Below are positions 52,627-64,000 of a DNA stretch of 64,000 nucleotides, one piece after another. The notes beneath the pieces were generated by a model. It did no database searches, had not been told where the DNA came from, and was given only the letters and a program-made list of their open reading frames with translations. The translations under genes were made by a program, and so were the position numbers. The DNA comes from Siphonodentalium dalli (lineage: Eukaryota; Mollusca; Scaphopoda; Gadilida; Siphonodentaliidae), in assembly GCA_032622095.1 (NCBI GenBank), contig CP136066.1, positions 128,371,917 through 128,435,916 of the forward strand, given 5' to 3'. Each line of letters begins with the position of its first letter. Position 1 is the stretch's first letter.

Positions 52627-53526
52627 GCGATAGCCCGCTTTTTCGCGGAATAATTGTAACACCCTACATTTTTTCAGAATTGCCCATGAATGAAAAAAAT
52701 GTGTTCAAAAATAATATCACTTCTGTGGTTCTTTATTTATCACACACAATTTAACCCCACTCTCTGTAACACATTATTCATCAAAAAAGCACATTTTTCC
52801 ACCACAAGTCATATTCAGGCCCCATTTTCACACAGTTTTTGGGGTCTGGTGTTGCAAACTTGGATCGGCTATGGAAGACTGTACAAGATCCTTTCCATGA
52901 GAGAACTTCTGGTGATGTGAGGTCATTGAGTCCAGATCTGATCAGCTGAGCATCAAGCACATGACTTTATCAGCACATGGAAGACTAAAATATGACATTT
53001 TCAGGTCTGCAAGGGTGATCCAAGATAACTGCATGTGGGTGTATATTGAATTAGTTGAACAAAGATATGCTCTCTTTGAAATGCTGAAGCATTTTCTTAA
53101 ATGTGTCCAAGTTTTAGTGCTATTAACCTTCAAATGGCCATACCCACCAGTGAAAATGAGACACTTTTATTATATATATCTGTATATCACTGGCTATAAA
53201 ATCCAAAATACTTGTTAGATTAGCTTCTTATAACAATTGGTATGTGTGTCATTGACATGCTCATGTAATGGGTAATTTGCATTATCATGTGACAATTATC
53301 ACCTTGAAATTTTTTGAAAATACCTTGAAAAATTGGCATTTTTTATGAAAAATCATACCATTTTTTTGGCCGATGGAAGTGAAAGAAGACATCAGCAGCA
53401 AGAATAGCCACACCATGCATGGGAGATTCATTGGACTGAAAGACCAGGCTGTGAAAAATGCATTAAAATACTTTAAAGTGACTCCCAGGAATCAAAAATG
53501 CCAAAAAGTTCATTTTTCCCTTTAAA
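52627..53526 (+). repeat. Satellite monomer 50 (900, empty)
   Basis: C to T at 53299, shared with monomers 52 and 54. Confidence 0.95.
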
Positions 53527-54424
53527 GCGATAGCCCGCTTTTTCGCGGAATAATTGTAACACCCTACATTTTTTCAGAATTGCCCATGAATGAAAAAAAT
53601 GTGTTCAAAAATAATATCACTTCTGTGGTTCTTTATTTATCACACACAATTTAACCCCACTCTCTGTAACACATTATTCATCAAAAAAGCACATTTTTCC
53701 ACCACAAGTCATATTCAGGCCCCATTTTCACACAGTTTTTGGGGTCTGGTGTTGCAAACTTGGATCGGCTATGGAAGACTGTACAAGATCCTTTCCATGA
53801 GAGAACTTCTGGTGATGTGAGGTCATTGAGTCCAGATCTGATCAGCTGAGCATCAAGCACATGACTTTATCAGCACATGGAAGACTAAAATATGACATTT
53901 TCAGGTCTGCAAGGGTGATCCAAGATAACTGCATGTGGGTGTATATTGAATTAGTTGAACAAAGATATGCTCTCTTTGAAATGCTGAAGCATTTTCTTAA
54001 ATGTGTCCAAGTTTTAGTGCTATTAACCTTCAAATGGCCATACCCACCAGTGAAAATGAGACACTTTTATTATATATATCTGTATATCACTGGCTATAAA
54101 ATCCAAAATACTTGTTAGATTAGCTTCTTATAACAATTGGTATGTGTGTCATTGACATGCTCATGTAATGGGTAATTTGCATTATCATGTGACAATTACC
54201 ACCTTGAAATTTTTTGAAAATACCTTGAAAAATTGGCATTTTTTATGAAAAATCATACCATTTTTTTGGCCGATGGAAGTGAAAGAAGACATCAGCAGCA
54301 AGAATAGCCACACCATGCATGGGAGATTCATTGGACTGAAAGACCAGGCTGTGAAAAATGCATTAAAATACTTTAAAGTGACTCCCAGGAATCAAAAATG
54401 CCAAAAAGTTCATTTTTCCCTTTA
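53527..54424 (+). repeat. Satellite monomer 51 (filled)
   Basis: No private change noticed. Confidence 0.95.
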
Positions 54425-54875
54425 GGTTACACTGGTGTAAATGTTTTCCATAGGCCTCAGTGCTAACGTTTTAGCGTATGCTGTTGGCTATATGAACCAT
54501 GGGTCCAATTTTTTTTTTTAATCTGAAAAATTGACATTTCTGGAAACTTTCTACACAAAAAAATCATATCTGTCTAGCAGGGAATTCGCCTTTAAATCTT
54601 GTGTTTTCGTAACTAGTGTCAGATCCGCATAAAAAAATACTGTCATATTTTAGACCACACCAGCAAATTCAAACTTCACTACAAAGTGTTAATTCCTGTG
54701 CCAATGGCTATCTTACCTATGGGAAATCATAGGGAAGAGGTGTGATGATTTTTTTATGCAAAAAGCACACAAGGCTATTGACCAATCAGGGCCCAGTGTC
54801 TATTTTATTCTCTCCTATATATTCCTCCCGCATCCGCTAGAGGTCTCTCCGAACCTTATTTACACCAGTGTAACC
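54425..54875 (+). mobile_element. MITE copy 20
   Basis: 54541 T, 54551 C and 54687 T are shared with neighbours; A to G at 54663 is private. Right flank TTTATAAAGCG. Confidence 0.88.
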
Positions 54876-54883
54876 TTTATAAA

Positions 54884-55783
54884 GCGATAGCCCGCTTTTT
54901 CGCGGAATAATTGTAACACCCTACATTTTTTCAGAATTGCCCATGAATGAAAAAAATGTGTTCAAAAATAATATCACTTCTGTGGTTCTTTATTTATCAC
55001 ACACAATTTAACCCCACTCTCTGTAACACATTATTCATCAAAAAAGCACATTTTTCCACCACAAGTCATATTCAGGCCCCATTTTCACACAGTTTTTGGG
55101 GTCTGGTGTTGCAAACTTGGATCGGCTATGGAAGACTGTACAAGATCCTTTCCATGAGAGAACTTCTGGTGATGTGAGGTCATTGAGTCCAGATCTGATC
55201 AGCTGAGCATCAAGCACATGACTTTATCAGCACATGGAAGACTAAAATATGACATTTTCAGGTCTGCAAGGGTGATCCAAGATAACTGCATGTGGGTGTA
55301 TATTGAATTAGTTGAACAAAGATATGCTCTCTTTGAAATGCTGAAGCATTTTCTTAAATGTGTCCAAGTTTTAGTGCTATTAACCTTCAAATGGCCATAC
55401 CCACCAGTGAAAATGAGACACTTTTATTATATATATCTGTATATCACTGGCTATAAAATCCAAAATACTTGTTAGATTAGCTTCTTATAACAATTGGTAT
55501 GTGTGTCATTGACATGCTCATGTAATGGGTAATTTGCATTATCATGTGACAATTATCACCTTGAAATTTTTTGAAAATACCTTGAAAAATTGGCATTTTT
55601 TATGAAAAATCATACCATTTTTTTGGCCGATGGAAGTGAAAGAAGACATCAGCAGCAAGAATAGCCACACCATGCATGGGAGATTCATTGGACTGAAAGA
55701 CCAGGCTGTGAAAAATGCATTAAAATACTTTAAAGTGACTCCCAGGAATCAAAAATGCCAAAAAGTTCATTTTTCCCTTTAAA
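54884..55783 (+). repeat. Satellite monomer 52 (900, empty)
   Basis: 55556 T, as in monomers 50 and 54. Confidence 0.95.
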
Positions 55784-56681
55784 GCGATAGCCCGCTTTTT
55801 CGCGGAATAATTGTAACACCCTACATTTTTTCAGAATTGCCCATGAATGAAAAAAATGTGTTCAAAAATAATATCACTTCTGTGGTTCTTTATTTATCAC
55901 ACACAATTTAACCCCACTCTCTGTAACACATTATTCATCAAAAAAGCACATTTTTCCACCACAAGTCATATTCAGGCCCCATTTTCACACAGTTTTTGGG
56001 GTCTGGTGTTGCAAACTTGGATCGGCTATGGAAGACTGTACAAGATCCTTTCCATGAGAGAACTTCTGGTGATGTGAGGTCATTGAGTCCAGATCTGATC
56101 AGCTGAGCATCAAGCACATGACTTTATCAGCACATGGAAGACTAAAATATGACATTTTCAGGTCTGCAAGGGTGATCCAAGATAACTGCATGTGGGTGTA
56201 TATTGAATTAGTTGAACAAAGATATGCTCTCTTTGAAATGCTGAAGCATTTTCTTAAATGTGTCCAAGTTTTAGTGCTATTAACCTTCAAATGGCCATAC
56301 CCACCAGTGAAAATGAGACACTTTTATTATATATATCTGTATATCACTGGCTATAAAATCCAAAATACTTGTTAGATTAGCTTCTTATAACAATTGGTAT
56401 GTGTGTCATTGACATGCTCATGTAATGGGTAATTTGCATTATCATGTGACAATTACCACCTTGAAATTTTTTGAAAATACCTTGAAAAATTGGCATTTTT
56501 TATGAAAAATCATACCATTTTTTTGGCCGATGGAAGTGAAAGAAGACATCAGCAGCAAGAATAGCCACACCATGCATGGGAGATTCATTGGACTGAAAGA
56601 CCAGGCTGTGAAAAATGCATTAAAATACTTTAAAGTGACTCCCAGGAATCAAAAATGCCAAAAAGTTCATTTTTCCCTTTA
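55784..56681 (+). repeat. Satellite monomer 53 (filled)
   Basis: No private change noticed. Confidence 0.95.
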
Positions 56682-57132
56682 GGTTACACTGGTGTAAATG
56701 TTTTCCATAGGCCTCAGTGCTAACGTTTTAGCGTATGCTGTTGGCTATATGAACCATGGGTCCAATTTTTTTTTTTAATCTGAAAAATTGACATTTCTGG
56801 AAACTTTCTACACAAAAAAATCATATCTGTCTAGCAGGGAATTCGCCTTTAAATCTTGTGTTTTCGTAACTAGTGTCAGATCCGCATAAAAAAATACTGT
56901 CATATTTTAGACCACACCAACAAATTCAAACTTCACTACAAAGTGTTAATTCCTGTGCCAATGGCTATCTTACCTATGGGAAATCATAGGGAAGAGGTGT
57001 GATGATTTTTTTATGCAAAAAGCACACAAGGCTATTGACCAATCAGGGCCCAGTGTCTATTTTATTCTCTCCTATATATTCCTCCCGCATCCGCTAGAGG
57101 TCTCTCCGAACCTTATTTACACCAGTGTAACC
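56682..57132 (+). mobile_element. MITE copy 21
   Basis: 56798 T and 56944 T. Right flank TTTATAAAGCG. Confidence 0.88.
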
Positions 57133-57140
57133 TTTATAAA

Positions 57141-58040
57141 GCGATAGCCCGCTTTTTCGCGGAATAATTGTAACACCCTACATTTTTTCAGAATTGCCCA
57201 TGAATGAAAAAAATGTGTTCAAAAATAATATCACTTCTGTGGTTCTTTATTTATCACACACAATTTAACCCCACTCTCTGTAACACATTATTCATCAAAA
57301 AAGCACATTTTTCCACCACAAGTCATATTCAGGCCCCATTTTCACACAGTTTTTGGGGTCTGGTGTTGCAAACTTGGATCGGCTATGGAAGACTGTACAA
57401 GATCCTTTCCATGAGAGAACTTCTGGTGATGTGAGGTCATTGAGTCCAGATCTGATCAGCTGAGCATCAAGCACATGACTTTATCAGCACATGGAAGACT
57501 AAAATATGACATTTTCAGGTCTGCAAGGGTGATCCAAGATAACTGCATGTGGGTGTATATTGAATTAGTTGAACAAAGATATGCTCTCTTTGAAATGCTG
57601 AAGCATTTTCTTAAATGTGTCCAAGTTTTAGTGCTATTAACCTTCAAATGGCCATACCCACCAGTGAAAATGAGACACTTTTATTATATATATCTGTATA
57701 TCACTGGCTATAAAATCCAAAATACTTGTTAGATTAGCTTCTTATAACAATTGGTATGTGTGTCATTGACATGCTCATGTAATGGGTAATTTGCATTATC
57801 ATGTGACAATTATCACCTTGAAATTTTTTGAAAATACCTTGAAAAATTGGCATTTTTTATGAAAAATCATACCATTTTTTTGGCCGATGGAAGTGAAAGA
57901 AGACATCAGCAGCAAGAATAGCCACACCATGCATGGGAGATTCATTGGACTGAAAGAACAGGCTGTGAAAAATGCATTAAAATACTTTAAAGTGACTCCC
58001 AGGAATCAAAAATGCCAAAAAGTTCATTTTTCCCTTTAAA
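57141..58040 (+). repeat. Satellite monomer 54 (900, empty)
   Basis: 57813 T shared; C to A at 57958 private. Confidence 0.95.
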
Positions 58041-58938
58041 GCGATAGCCCGCTTTTTCGCGGAATAATTGTAACACCCTACATTTTTTCAGAATTGCCCA
58101 TGAATGAAAAAAATGTGTTCAAAAATAATATCACTTCTGTGGTTCTTTATTTATCACACACAATTTAACCCCACTCTCTGTAACACATTATTCATCAAAA
58201 AAGCACATTTTTCCACCACAAGTCATATTCAGGCCCCATTTTCACACAGTTTTTGGGGTCTGGTGTTGCAAACTTGGATCGGCTATGGAAGACTGTACAA
58301 GATCCTTTCCATGAGAGAACTTCTGGTGATGTGAGGTCATTGAGTCCAGATCTGATCAGCTGAGCATCAAGCACATGACTTTATCAGCACATGGAAGACT
58401 AAAATATGACATTTTCAGGTCTGCAAGGGTGATCCAAGATAACTGCATGTGGGTGTATATTGAATTAGTTGAACAAAGATATGCTCTCTTTGAAATGCTG
58501 AAGCATTTTCTTAAATGTGTCCAAGTTTTAGTGCTATTAACCTTCAAATGGCCATACCCACCAGTGAAAATGAGACACTTTTATTATATATATCTGTATA
58601 TCACTGGCTATAAAATCCAAAATACTTGTTAGATTAGCTTCTTATAACAATTGGTATGTGTGTCATTGACATGCTCATGTAATGGGTAATTTGCATTATC
58701 ATGTGACAATTACCACCTTGAAATTTTTTGAAAATACCTTGAAAAATTGGCATTTTTTATGAAAAATCATACCATTTTTTTGGCCGATGGAAGTGAAAGA
58801 AGACATCAGCAGCAAGAATAGCCACACCATGCATGGGAGATTCATTGGACTGAAAGACCAGGCTGTGAAAAATGCATTAAAATACTTTAAAGTGACTCCC
58901 AGGAATCAAAAATGCCAAAAAGTTCATTTTTCCCTTTA
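58041..58938 (+). repeat. Satellite monomer 55 (filled)
   Basis: No private change noticed. Confidence 0.95.
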
Positions 58939-59389
58939 GGTTACACTGGTGTAAATGTTTTCCATAGGCCTCAGTGCTAACGTTTTAGCGTATGCTGTTG
59001 GCTATATGAACCATGGGTCCAATTTTTTTTTTTAATCTGAAAAATTGACATTTCTGGAAACTTTCTACACAAAAAAATCATATCTGTCTAGCAGGGAATT
59101 CGCCTTTAAATCTTGTGTTTTCGTAACTAGTGTCAGATCCGCATAAAAAAATACTGTCATATTTTAGACCACACCAACAAATTCAAACTTCACTACAAAG
59201 GGTTAATTCCTGTGCCAATGGCTATCTTACCTATGGGAAATCATAGGGAAGAGGTGTGATGATTTTTTTATGCAAAAAGCACACAAGGCTATTGACCAAT
59301 CAGGGCCCAGTGTCTATTTTATTCTCTCCTATATATTCCTCCCGCATCCGCTAGAGGTCTCTCCGAACCTTATTTACACCAGTGTAACC
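58939..59389 (+). mobile_element. MITE copy 22
   Basis: 59055 T as in copies 20-21, but 59201 is the common G, so the markers are mosaic. Right flank TTTATAAAGCG. Confidence 0.88.
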
Positions 59390-59397
59390 TTTATAAA

Positions 59398-60297
59398 GCG
59401 ATAGCCCGCTTTTTCGCGGAATAATTGTAACACCCTACATTTTTTCAGAATTGCCCATGAATGAAAAAAATGTGTTCAAAAATAATATCACTTCTGTGGT
59501 TCTTTATTTATCACACACAATTTAACCCCACTCTCTGTAACACATTATTCATCAAAAAAGCACATTTTTCCACCACAAGTCATATTCAGGCCCCATTTTC
59601 ACACAGTTTTTGGGGTCTGGTGTTGCAAACTTGGATCGGCTATGGAAGACTGTACAAGATCCTTTCCATGAGAGAACTTCTGGTGATGTGAGGTCATTGA
59701 GTCCAGATCTGATCAGCTGAGCATCAAGCACATGACTTTATCAGCACATGGAAGACTAAAATATGACATTTTCAGGTCTGCAAGGGTGATCCAAGATAAC
59801 TGCATGTGGGTGTATATTGAATTAGTTGAACAAAGATATGCTCTCTTTGAAATGCTGAAGCATTTTCTTAAATGTGTCCAAGTTTTAGTGCTATTAACCT
59901 TCAAATGGCCATACCCACCAGTGAAAATGAGACACTTTTATTATATATATCTGTATATCACTGGCTATAAAATCCAAAATACTTGTTAGATTAGCTTCTT
60001 ATAACAATTGGTATGTGTGTCATTGACATGCTCATGTGATGGGTAATTTGCATTATCATGTGACAATTACCACCTTGAAATTTTTTGAAAATACCTTGAA
60101 AAATTGGCATTTTTTATGAAAAATCATACCATTTTTTTGGCCGATGGAAGTGAAAGAAGACATCAGCAGCAAGAATAGCCACACCATGCATGGGAGATTC
60201 ATTGGACTGAAAGACCAGGCTGTGAAAAATGCATTAAAATACTTTAAAGTGACTCCCAGGAATCAAAAATGCCAAAAAGTTCATTTTTCCCTTTAAA
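59398..60297 (+). repeat. Satellite monomer 56 (900, empty)
   Basis: A to G at 60038; lacks the C to T marker of monomers 50, 52 and 54. Confidence 0.95.
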
Positions 60298-61194
60298 GCG
60301 ATAGCCCGCTTTTTCGCGGAATAATTGTAACACCCTACATTTTTTCAGAATTGCCCATGAATGAAAAAAATGTGTTCAAAAATAATATCACTTCTGTGGT
60401 TCTTTATTTATCACACACAATTTAACCCCACTCTCTGTAACACATTATTCATCAAAAAAGCACATTTTTCCACCACAAGTCATATTCAGGCCCCATTTTC
60501 ACACAGTTTTTGGGGTCTGGTGTTGCAAACTTGGATCGGCTATGGAAGACTGTACAAGATCCTTTCCATGAGAGAACTTCTGGTGATGTGAGGTCATTGA
60601 GTCCAGATCTGATCAGCTGAGCATCAAGCACATGACTTTATCAGCACATGGAAGACTAAAATATGACATTTTCAGGTCTGCAAGGGTGATCCAAGATAAC
60701 TGCATGTGGTGTATATTGAATTAGTTGAACAAAAATATGCTCTCTTTGAAATGCTGAAGCATTTTCTTAAATGTGTCCAAGTTTTAGTGCTATTAACCTT
60801 CAAATGGCCATACCCACCAGTGAAAATGAGACACTTTTATTATATATATCTGTATATCACTGGCTATAAAATCCAAAATACTTGTTAGATTAGCTTCTTA
60901 TAACAATTGGTATGTGTGTCATTGACATGCTCATGTAATGGGTAATTTGCATTATCATGTGACAATTACCACCTTGAAATTTTTTGAAAATACCTTGAAA
61001 AATTGGCATTTTTTATGAAAAATCATACCATTTTTTTGGCCGATGGAAGTGAAAGAAGACATCAGCAGCAAGAATAGCCACACCATGCATGGGAGATTCA
61101 TTGGACTGAAAGACCAGGCTGTGAAAAATGCATTAAAATACTTTAAAGTGACTCCCAGGAATCAAAAATGCCAAAAAGTTCATTTTTCCCTTTA
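60298..61194 (+). repeat. Satellite monomer 57 (1-bp deletion, filled)
   Basis: One G lost near 60710 (CATGTGGGTG to CATGTGGTG). G to A at 60734 is the same change as at 27366 and 30955. Confidence 0.95.
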
Positions 61195-61645
61195 GGTTAC
61201 ACTGGTGTAAATGTTTTCCATAGGCCTCAGTGCTAACGTTTTAGCGTATGCTGTTGGCTATATGAACCATGGGTCCAATTTTTTTTTTTAATCTGAAAAA
61301 TTGACATTTCGGGAAACTTTTTACACAAAAAAATCATATCTGTCTAGCAGGGAATTCGCCTTTAAATCTTGTGTTTTCGTAACTAGTGTCAGATCCGCAT
61401 AAAAAAATACTGTCATATTTTAGACCACACCAACAAATTCAAACTTCACTACAAAGTGTTAATTCCTGTGCCAATGGCTATCTTACCTATGGGAAATCAT
61501 AGGGAAGAGGTGTGATGATTTTTTTATGCAAAAAGCACACAAGGCTATTGACCAATCAGGGCCCAGTGTCTATTTTATTCTCTCCTATATATTCCTCCCG
61601 CATCCGCTAGAGGTCTCTCCGAACCTTATTTACACCAGTGTAACC
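61195..61645 (+). mobile_element. MITE copy 23 (last in window)
   Basis: 61457 T as in copies 19-21, but without the G to T marker of copies 20-22. Right flank TTTATAAAGCG. Confidence 0.88.
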
Positions 61646-61653
61646 TTTATAAA

Positions 61654-62553
61654 GCGATAGCCCGCTTTTTCGCGGAATAATTGTAACACCCTACATTTTT
61701 TCAGAATTGCCCATGAATGAAAAAAATGTGTTAAAAAATAATATCACTTCTGTGGTTCTTTATTTATCACACACAATTTAACCCCACTCTCTGTAACACA
61801 TTATTCATCAAAAAAGCACATTTTTCCACCACAAGTCATATTCAGGCCCCATTTTCACACAGTTTTTGGGGTCTGGTGTTGCAAACTTGGATCGGCTATG
61901 GAAGACTGTACAAGATCCTTTCCATGAGAGAACTTCTGGTGATGTGAGGTCATTGAGTCCAGATCTGATCAGCTGAGCATCAAGCACATGACTTTATCAG
62001 CACATGGAAGACTAAAATATGACATTTTCAGGTCTGCAAGGGTGATCCAAGATAACTGCATGTGGGTGTATATTGAATTAGTTGAACAAAGATATGCTCT
62101 CTTTGAAATGCTGAAGCATTTTCTTAAATGTGTCCAAGTTTTAGTGCTATTAACCTTCAAATGGCCATACCCACCAGTGAAAATGAGACACTTTTATTAT
62201 ATATATCTGTATATCACTGGCTATAAAATCCAAAATACTTGTTAGATTAGCTTCTTATAACAATTGGTATGTGTGTCATTGACATGCTCATGTAATGGGT
62301 AATTTGCATTATCATGTGACAATTACCACCTTGAAATTTTTTGAAAATACCTTGAAAAATTGGCATTTTTTATGAAAAATCATACCATTTTTTTGGCCGA
62401 TGGAAGTGAAAGAAGACATCAGCAGCAAGAATAGCCACACCATGCATGGGAGATTCATTGGACTGAAAGACCAGGCTGTGAAAAATGCATTAAAATACTT
62501 TAAAGTGACTCCCAGGAATCAAAAATGCCAAAAAGTTCATTTTTCCCTTTAAA
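61654..62553 (+). repeat. Satellite monomer 58 (900, empty)
   Basis: C to A at 61733. Confidence 0.95.
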
Positions 62554-63453
62554 GCGATAGCCCGCTTTTTCGCGGAATAATTGTAACACCCTACATTTTT
62601 TCAGAATTGCCCATGAATGAAAAAAATGTGTTCAAAAATAATATCACTTCTGTGGTTCTTTATTTATCACACACAATTTAACCCCACTCTCTGTAACACA
62701 TTATTCATCAAAAAAGCACATTTTTCCACCACAAGTCATATTCAGGCCCCATTTTCACACAGTTTTTGGGGTCTGGTGTTGCAAACTTGGATCGGCTATG
62801 GAAGACTGTACAAGATCCTTTCCATGAGAGAACTTCTGGTGATGTGAGGTCATTGAGTCCAGATCTGATCAGCTGAGCATCAAGCACATGACTTTATCAG
62901 CACATGGAAGACTAAAATATGACATTTTCAGGTCTGCAAGGGTGATCCAAGATAACTGCATGTGGGTGTATATTGAATTAGTTGAACAAAGATATGCTCT
63001 CTTTGAAATGCTGAAGCATTTTCTTAAATGTGTCCAAGTTTTAGTGCTATTAACCTTCAAATGGCCATACCCACCAGTGAAAATGAGACACTTTTATTAT
63101 ATATATCTGTATATCACTGGCTATAAAATCCAAAATACTTGTTAGATTAGCTTCTTATAACAATTGGTATGTGTGTCATTGACATGCTCATGTAATGGGT
63201 AATTTGCATTATCATGTGACAATTACCACCTTGAAATTTTTTGAAAATACCTTGAAAAATTGGCATTTTTTATGAAAAATCATACCATTTTTTTGGCCGA
63301 TGGAAGTGAAAGAAGACATCAGCAGCAAGAATAGCCACACCATGCATGGGAGATTCATTGGACTGAAAGACCAGGCTGTGAAAAATGCATTAAAATACTT
63401 TAAAGTGACTCCCAGGAATCAAAAATGCCAAAAAGTTCATTTTTCCCTTTAAA
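62554..63453 (+). repeat. Satellite monomer 59 (900, empty)
   Basis: No private change noticed. Confidence 0.95.
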
Positions 63454-64000
63454 GCGATAGCCCGCTTTTTCGCGGAATAATTGTAACACCCTACATTTTT
63501 TCAGAATTGCCCATGAATGAAAAAAATGTGTTCAAAAATAATATCACTTCTGTGGTTCTTTATTTATCACACACAATTTAACCCCACTCTCTGTAACACA
63601 TTATTCATCAAAAAAGCACATTTTTCCACCACAAGTCATATTCAGGCCCCATTTTCACACAGTTTTTGGGGTCTGGTGTTGCAAACTTGGATCGGCTATG
63701 GAAGACTGTACAAGATCCTTTCCATGAGAGAACTTCTGGTGATGTGAGGTCATTGAGTCCAGATCTGATCAGTTGAGCATCAAGCACATGACTTTATCAG
63801 CACATGGAAGACTAAAATATGACATTTTCAGGTCTGCAAGGGTGATCCAAGATAACTGCATGTGGGTGTATATTGAATTAGTTGAACAAAGATATGCTCT
63901 CTTTGAAATGCTGAAGCATTTTCTTAAATGTGTCCAAGTTTTAGTGCTATTAACCTTCAAATGGCCATACCCACCAGTGAAAATGAGACACTTTTATTAT
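63454..64000 (+). repeat. Satellite monomer 60 (3' truncated by window)
   Basis: C to T at 63773. Runs off the window, so the array continues. Confidence 0.95.

Larger units (their letters stand above)
52627..61653 (+). repeat. Higher-order repeat E: 2257-bp empty+filled dimer, four copies
   Basis: Empty and 1357-class filled monomers alternate strictly (monomers 50-57). Markers recur every 2257 bp: 53299/55556/57813 (C to T), 54541/56798/59055 (G to T in the MITE) and 52430/54687/56944 (G to T in the MITE). The last dimer (from 59398) has lost some markers, and its period is 2256 because of a 1-bp deletion. Confidence 0.92.
1..64000 (+). repeat. Tandem satellite array, ~900-bp monomer, 60 copies
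   Basis: The same sequence recurs head to tail from the first base to the last. Monomers are taken to start at the G of GCGATAGCCCGC and to end in TTCATTTTTCCCTT. Start-to-start spacing is 898-900 bp for plain monomers, 880-891 bp for three kinds of internal deletion, and 1345-1358 bp when a 451-bp element sits in the junction (1808 bp when two do). Side-by-side reading shows only scattered single-base differences, so the array has been recently homogenised. Landmarks inside each monomer are a CpG-rich start box, an AT-rich TATATATAT run, a TATAAAA motif, the octamer ATTTGCAT and several T or A tracts. The organism and chromosomal location are inferences: CpG depletion favours an animal with methylated DNA. 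I do not recognise a named satellite family. Confidence 0.98.

Noticed and set aside
1-64000. CRISPR array or prokaryotic repeat system
   Set aside because: Repeats are 900 bp, contiguous and without unique spacers, and no associated genes are present.
1-64000. rDNA or other gene-family tandem array (rRNA, tRNA, histone)
   Set aside because: No rRNA, 5S or tRNA motifs and no Pol III A/B boxes were recognised. The CCAAT/TATA pair in the MITE recalls histone promoters, but no histone coding sequence follows.

Overview
The whole 64-kb window is one tandem satellite array. I find no supportable protein-coding gene, no rRNA or tRNA gene, and no unique flanking sequence on either side. The repeat is an AT-rich monomer of about 900 bp, present 60 times in the same orientation; the first and last copies are cut by the window edges. 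Copies are almost identical: most differ from the common sequence by zero to three substitutions. The monomer is strongly CpG-poor (six CpGs, four of them in its first 20 bp). Together with the long, highly homogenised array, this suggests an animal, and most likely vertebrate-type, heterochromatic region (pericentromeric, subtelomeric or similar). The species cannot be named from the sequence.

At one fixed position, the boundary between CCCTTTA and AAGCGATAG, 22 of the 59 complete monomer junctions carry a 451-bp non-autonomous DNA-transposon-like element (MITE). It has perfect 18-bp terminal inverted repeats (GGTTACACTGGTGTAAAT and its reverse complement) and is flanked by TA. There are 23 copies, because one junction (31416-32321) holds two elements head to tail. 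All copies share site and orientation, so one ancestral insertion was probably carried along as the satellite was copied. Junctions fall into a few discrete length classes: empty (start-to-start period 898, 899 or 900), filled (1353 or 1357) and doubly filled (1808). These relate to one another by simple gain or loss of the element and its TA flanks.

Layout. 1-9.4 kb: mixed filled and empty monomers, including a 2245-bp dimer marked by a 12-bp deletion. 9.4-30.5 kb: almost entirely empty monomers with one element at 20.2 kb, including a clear 3589-bp four-monomer duplication (about 24.1-31.3 kb). 30.5-49.5 kb: element-rich, starting with the double element, then a 3606-bp three-monomer duplication and a 4967-bp four-monomer duplication. 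49.5-51.3 kb: two empty monomers. 51.3-61.7 kb: regular alternation of filled and empty monomers as a 2257-bp dimeric higher-order repeat. 61.7-64 kb: empty monomers running off the window.

There is no gene-based system here. The interesting biology is in repeat evolution: a transposon absorbed into a satellite, junction alleles that look like insertion and excision states, nested higher-order duplications, and a promoter-like CCAAT/TATA arrangement in the element that points outward into the next monomer.
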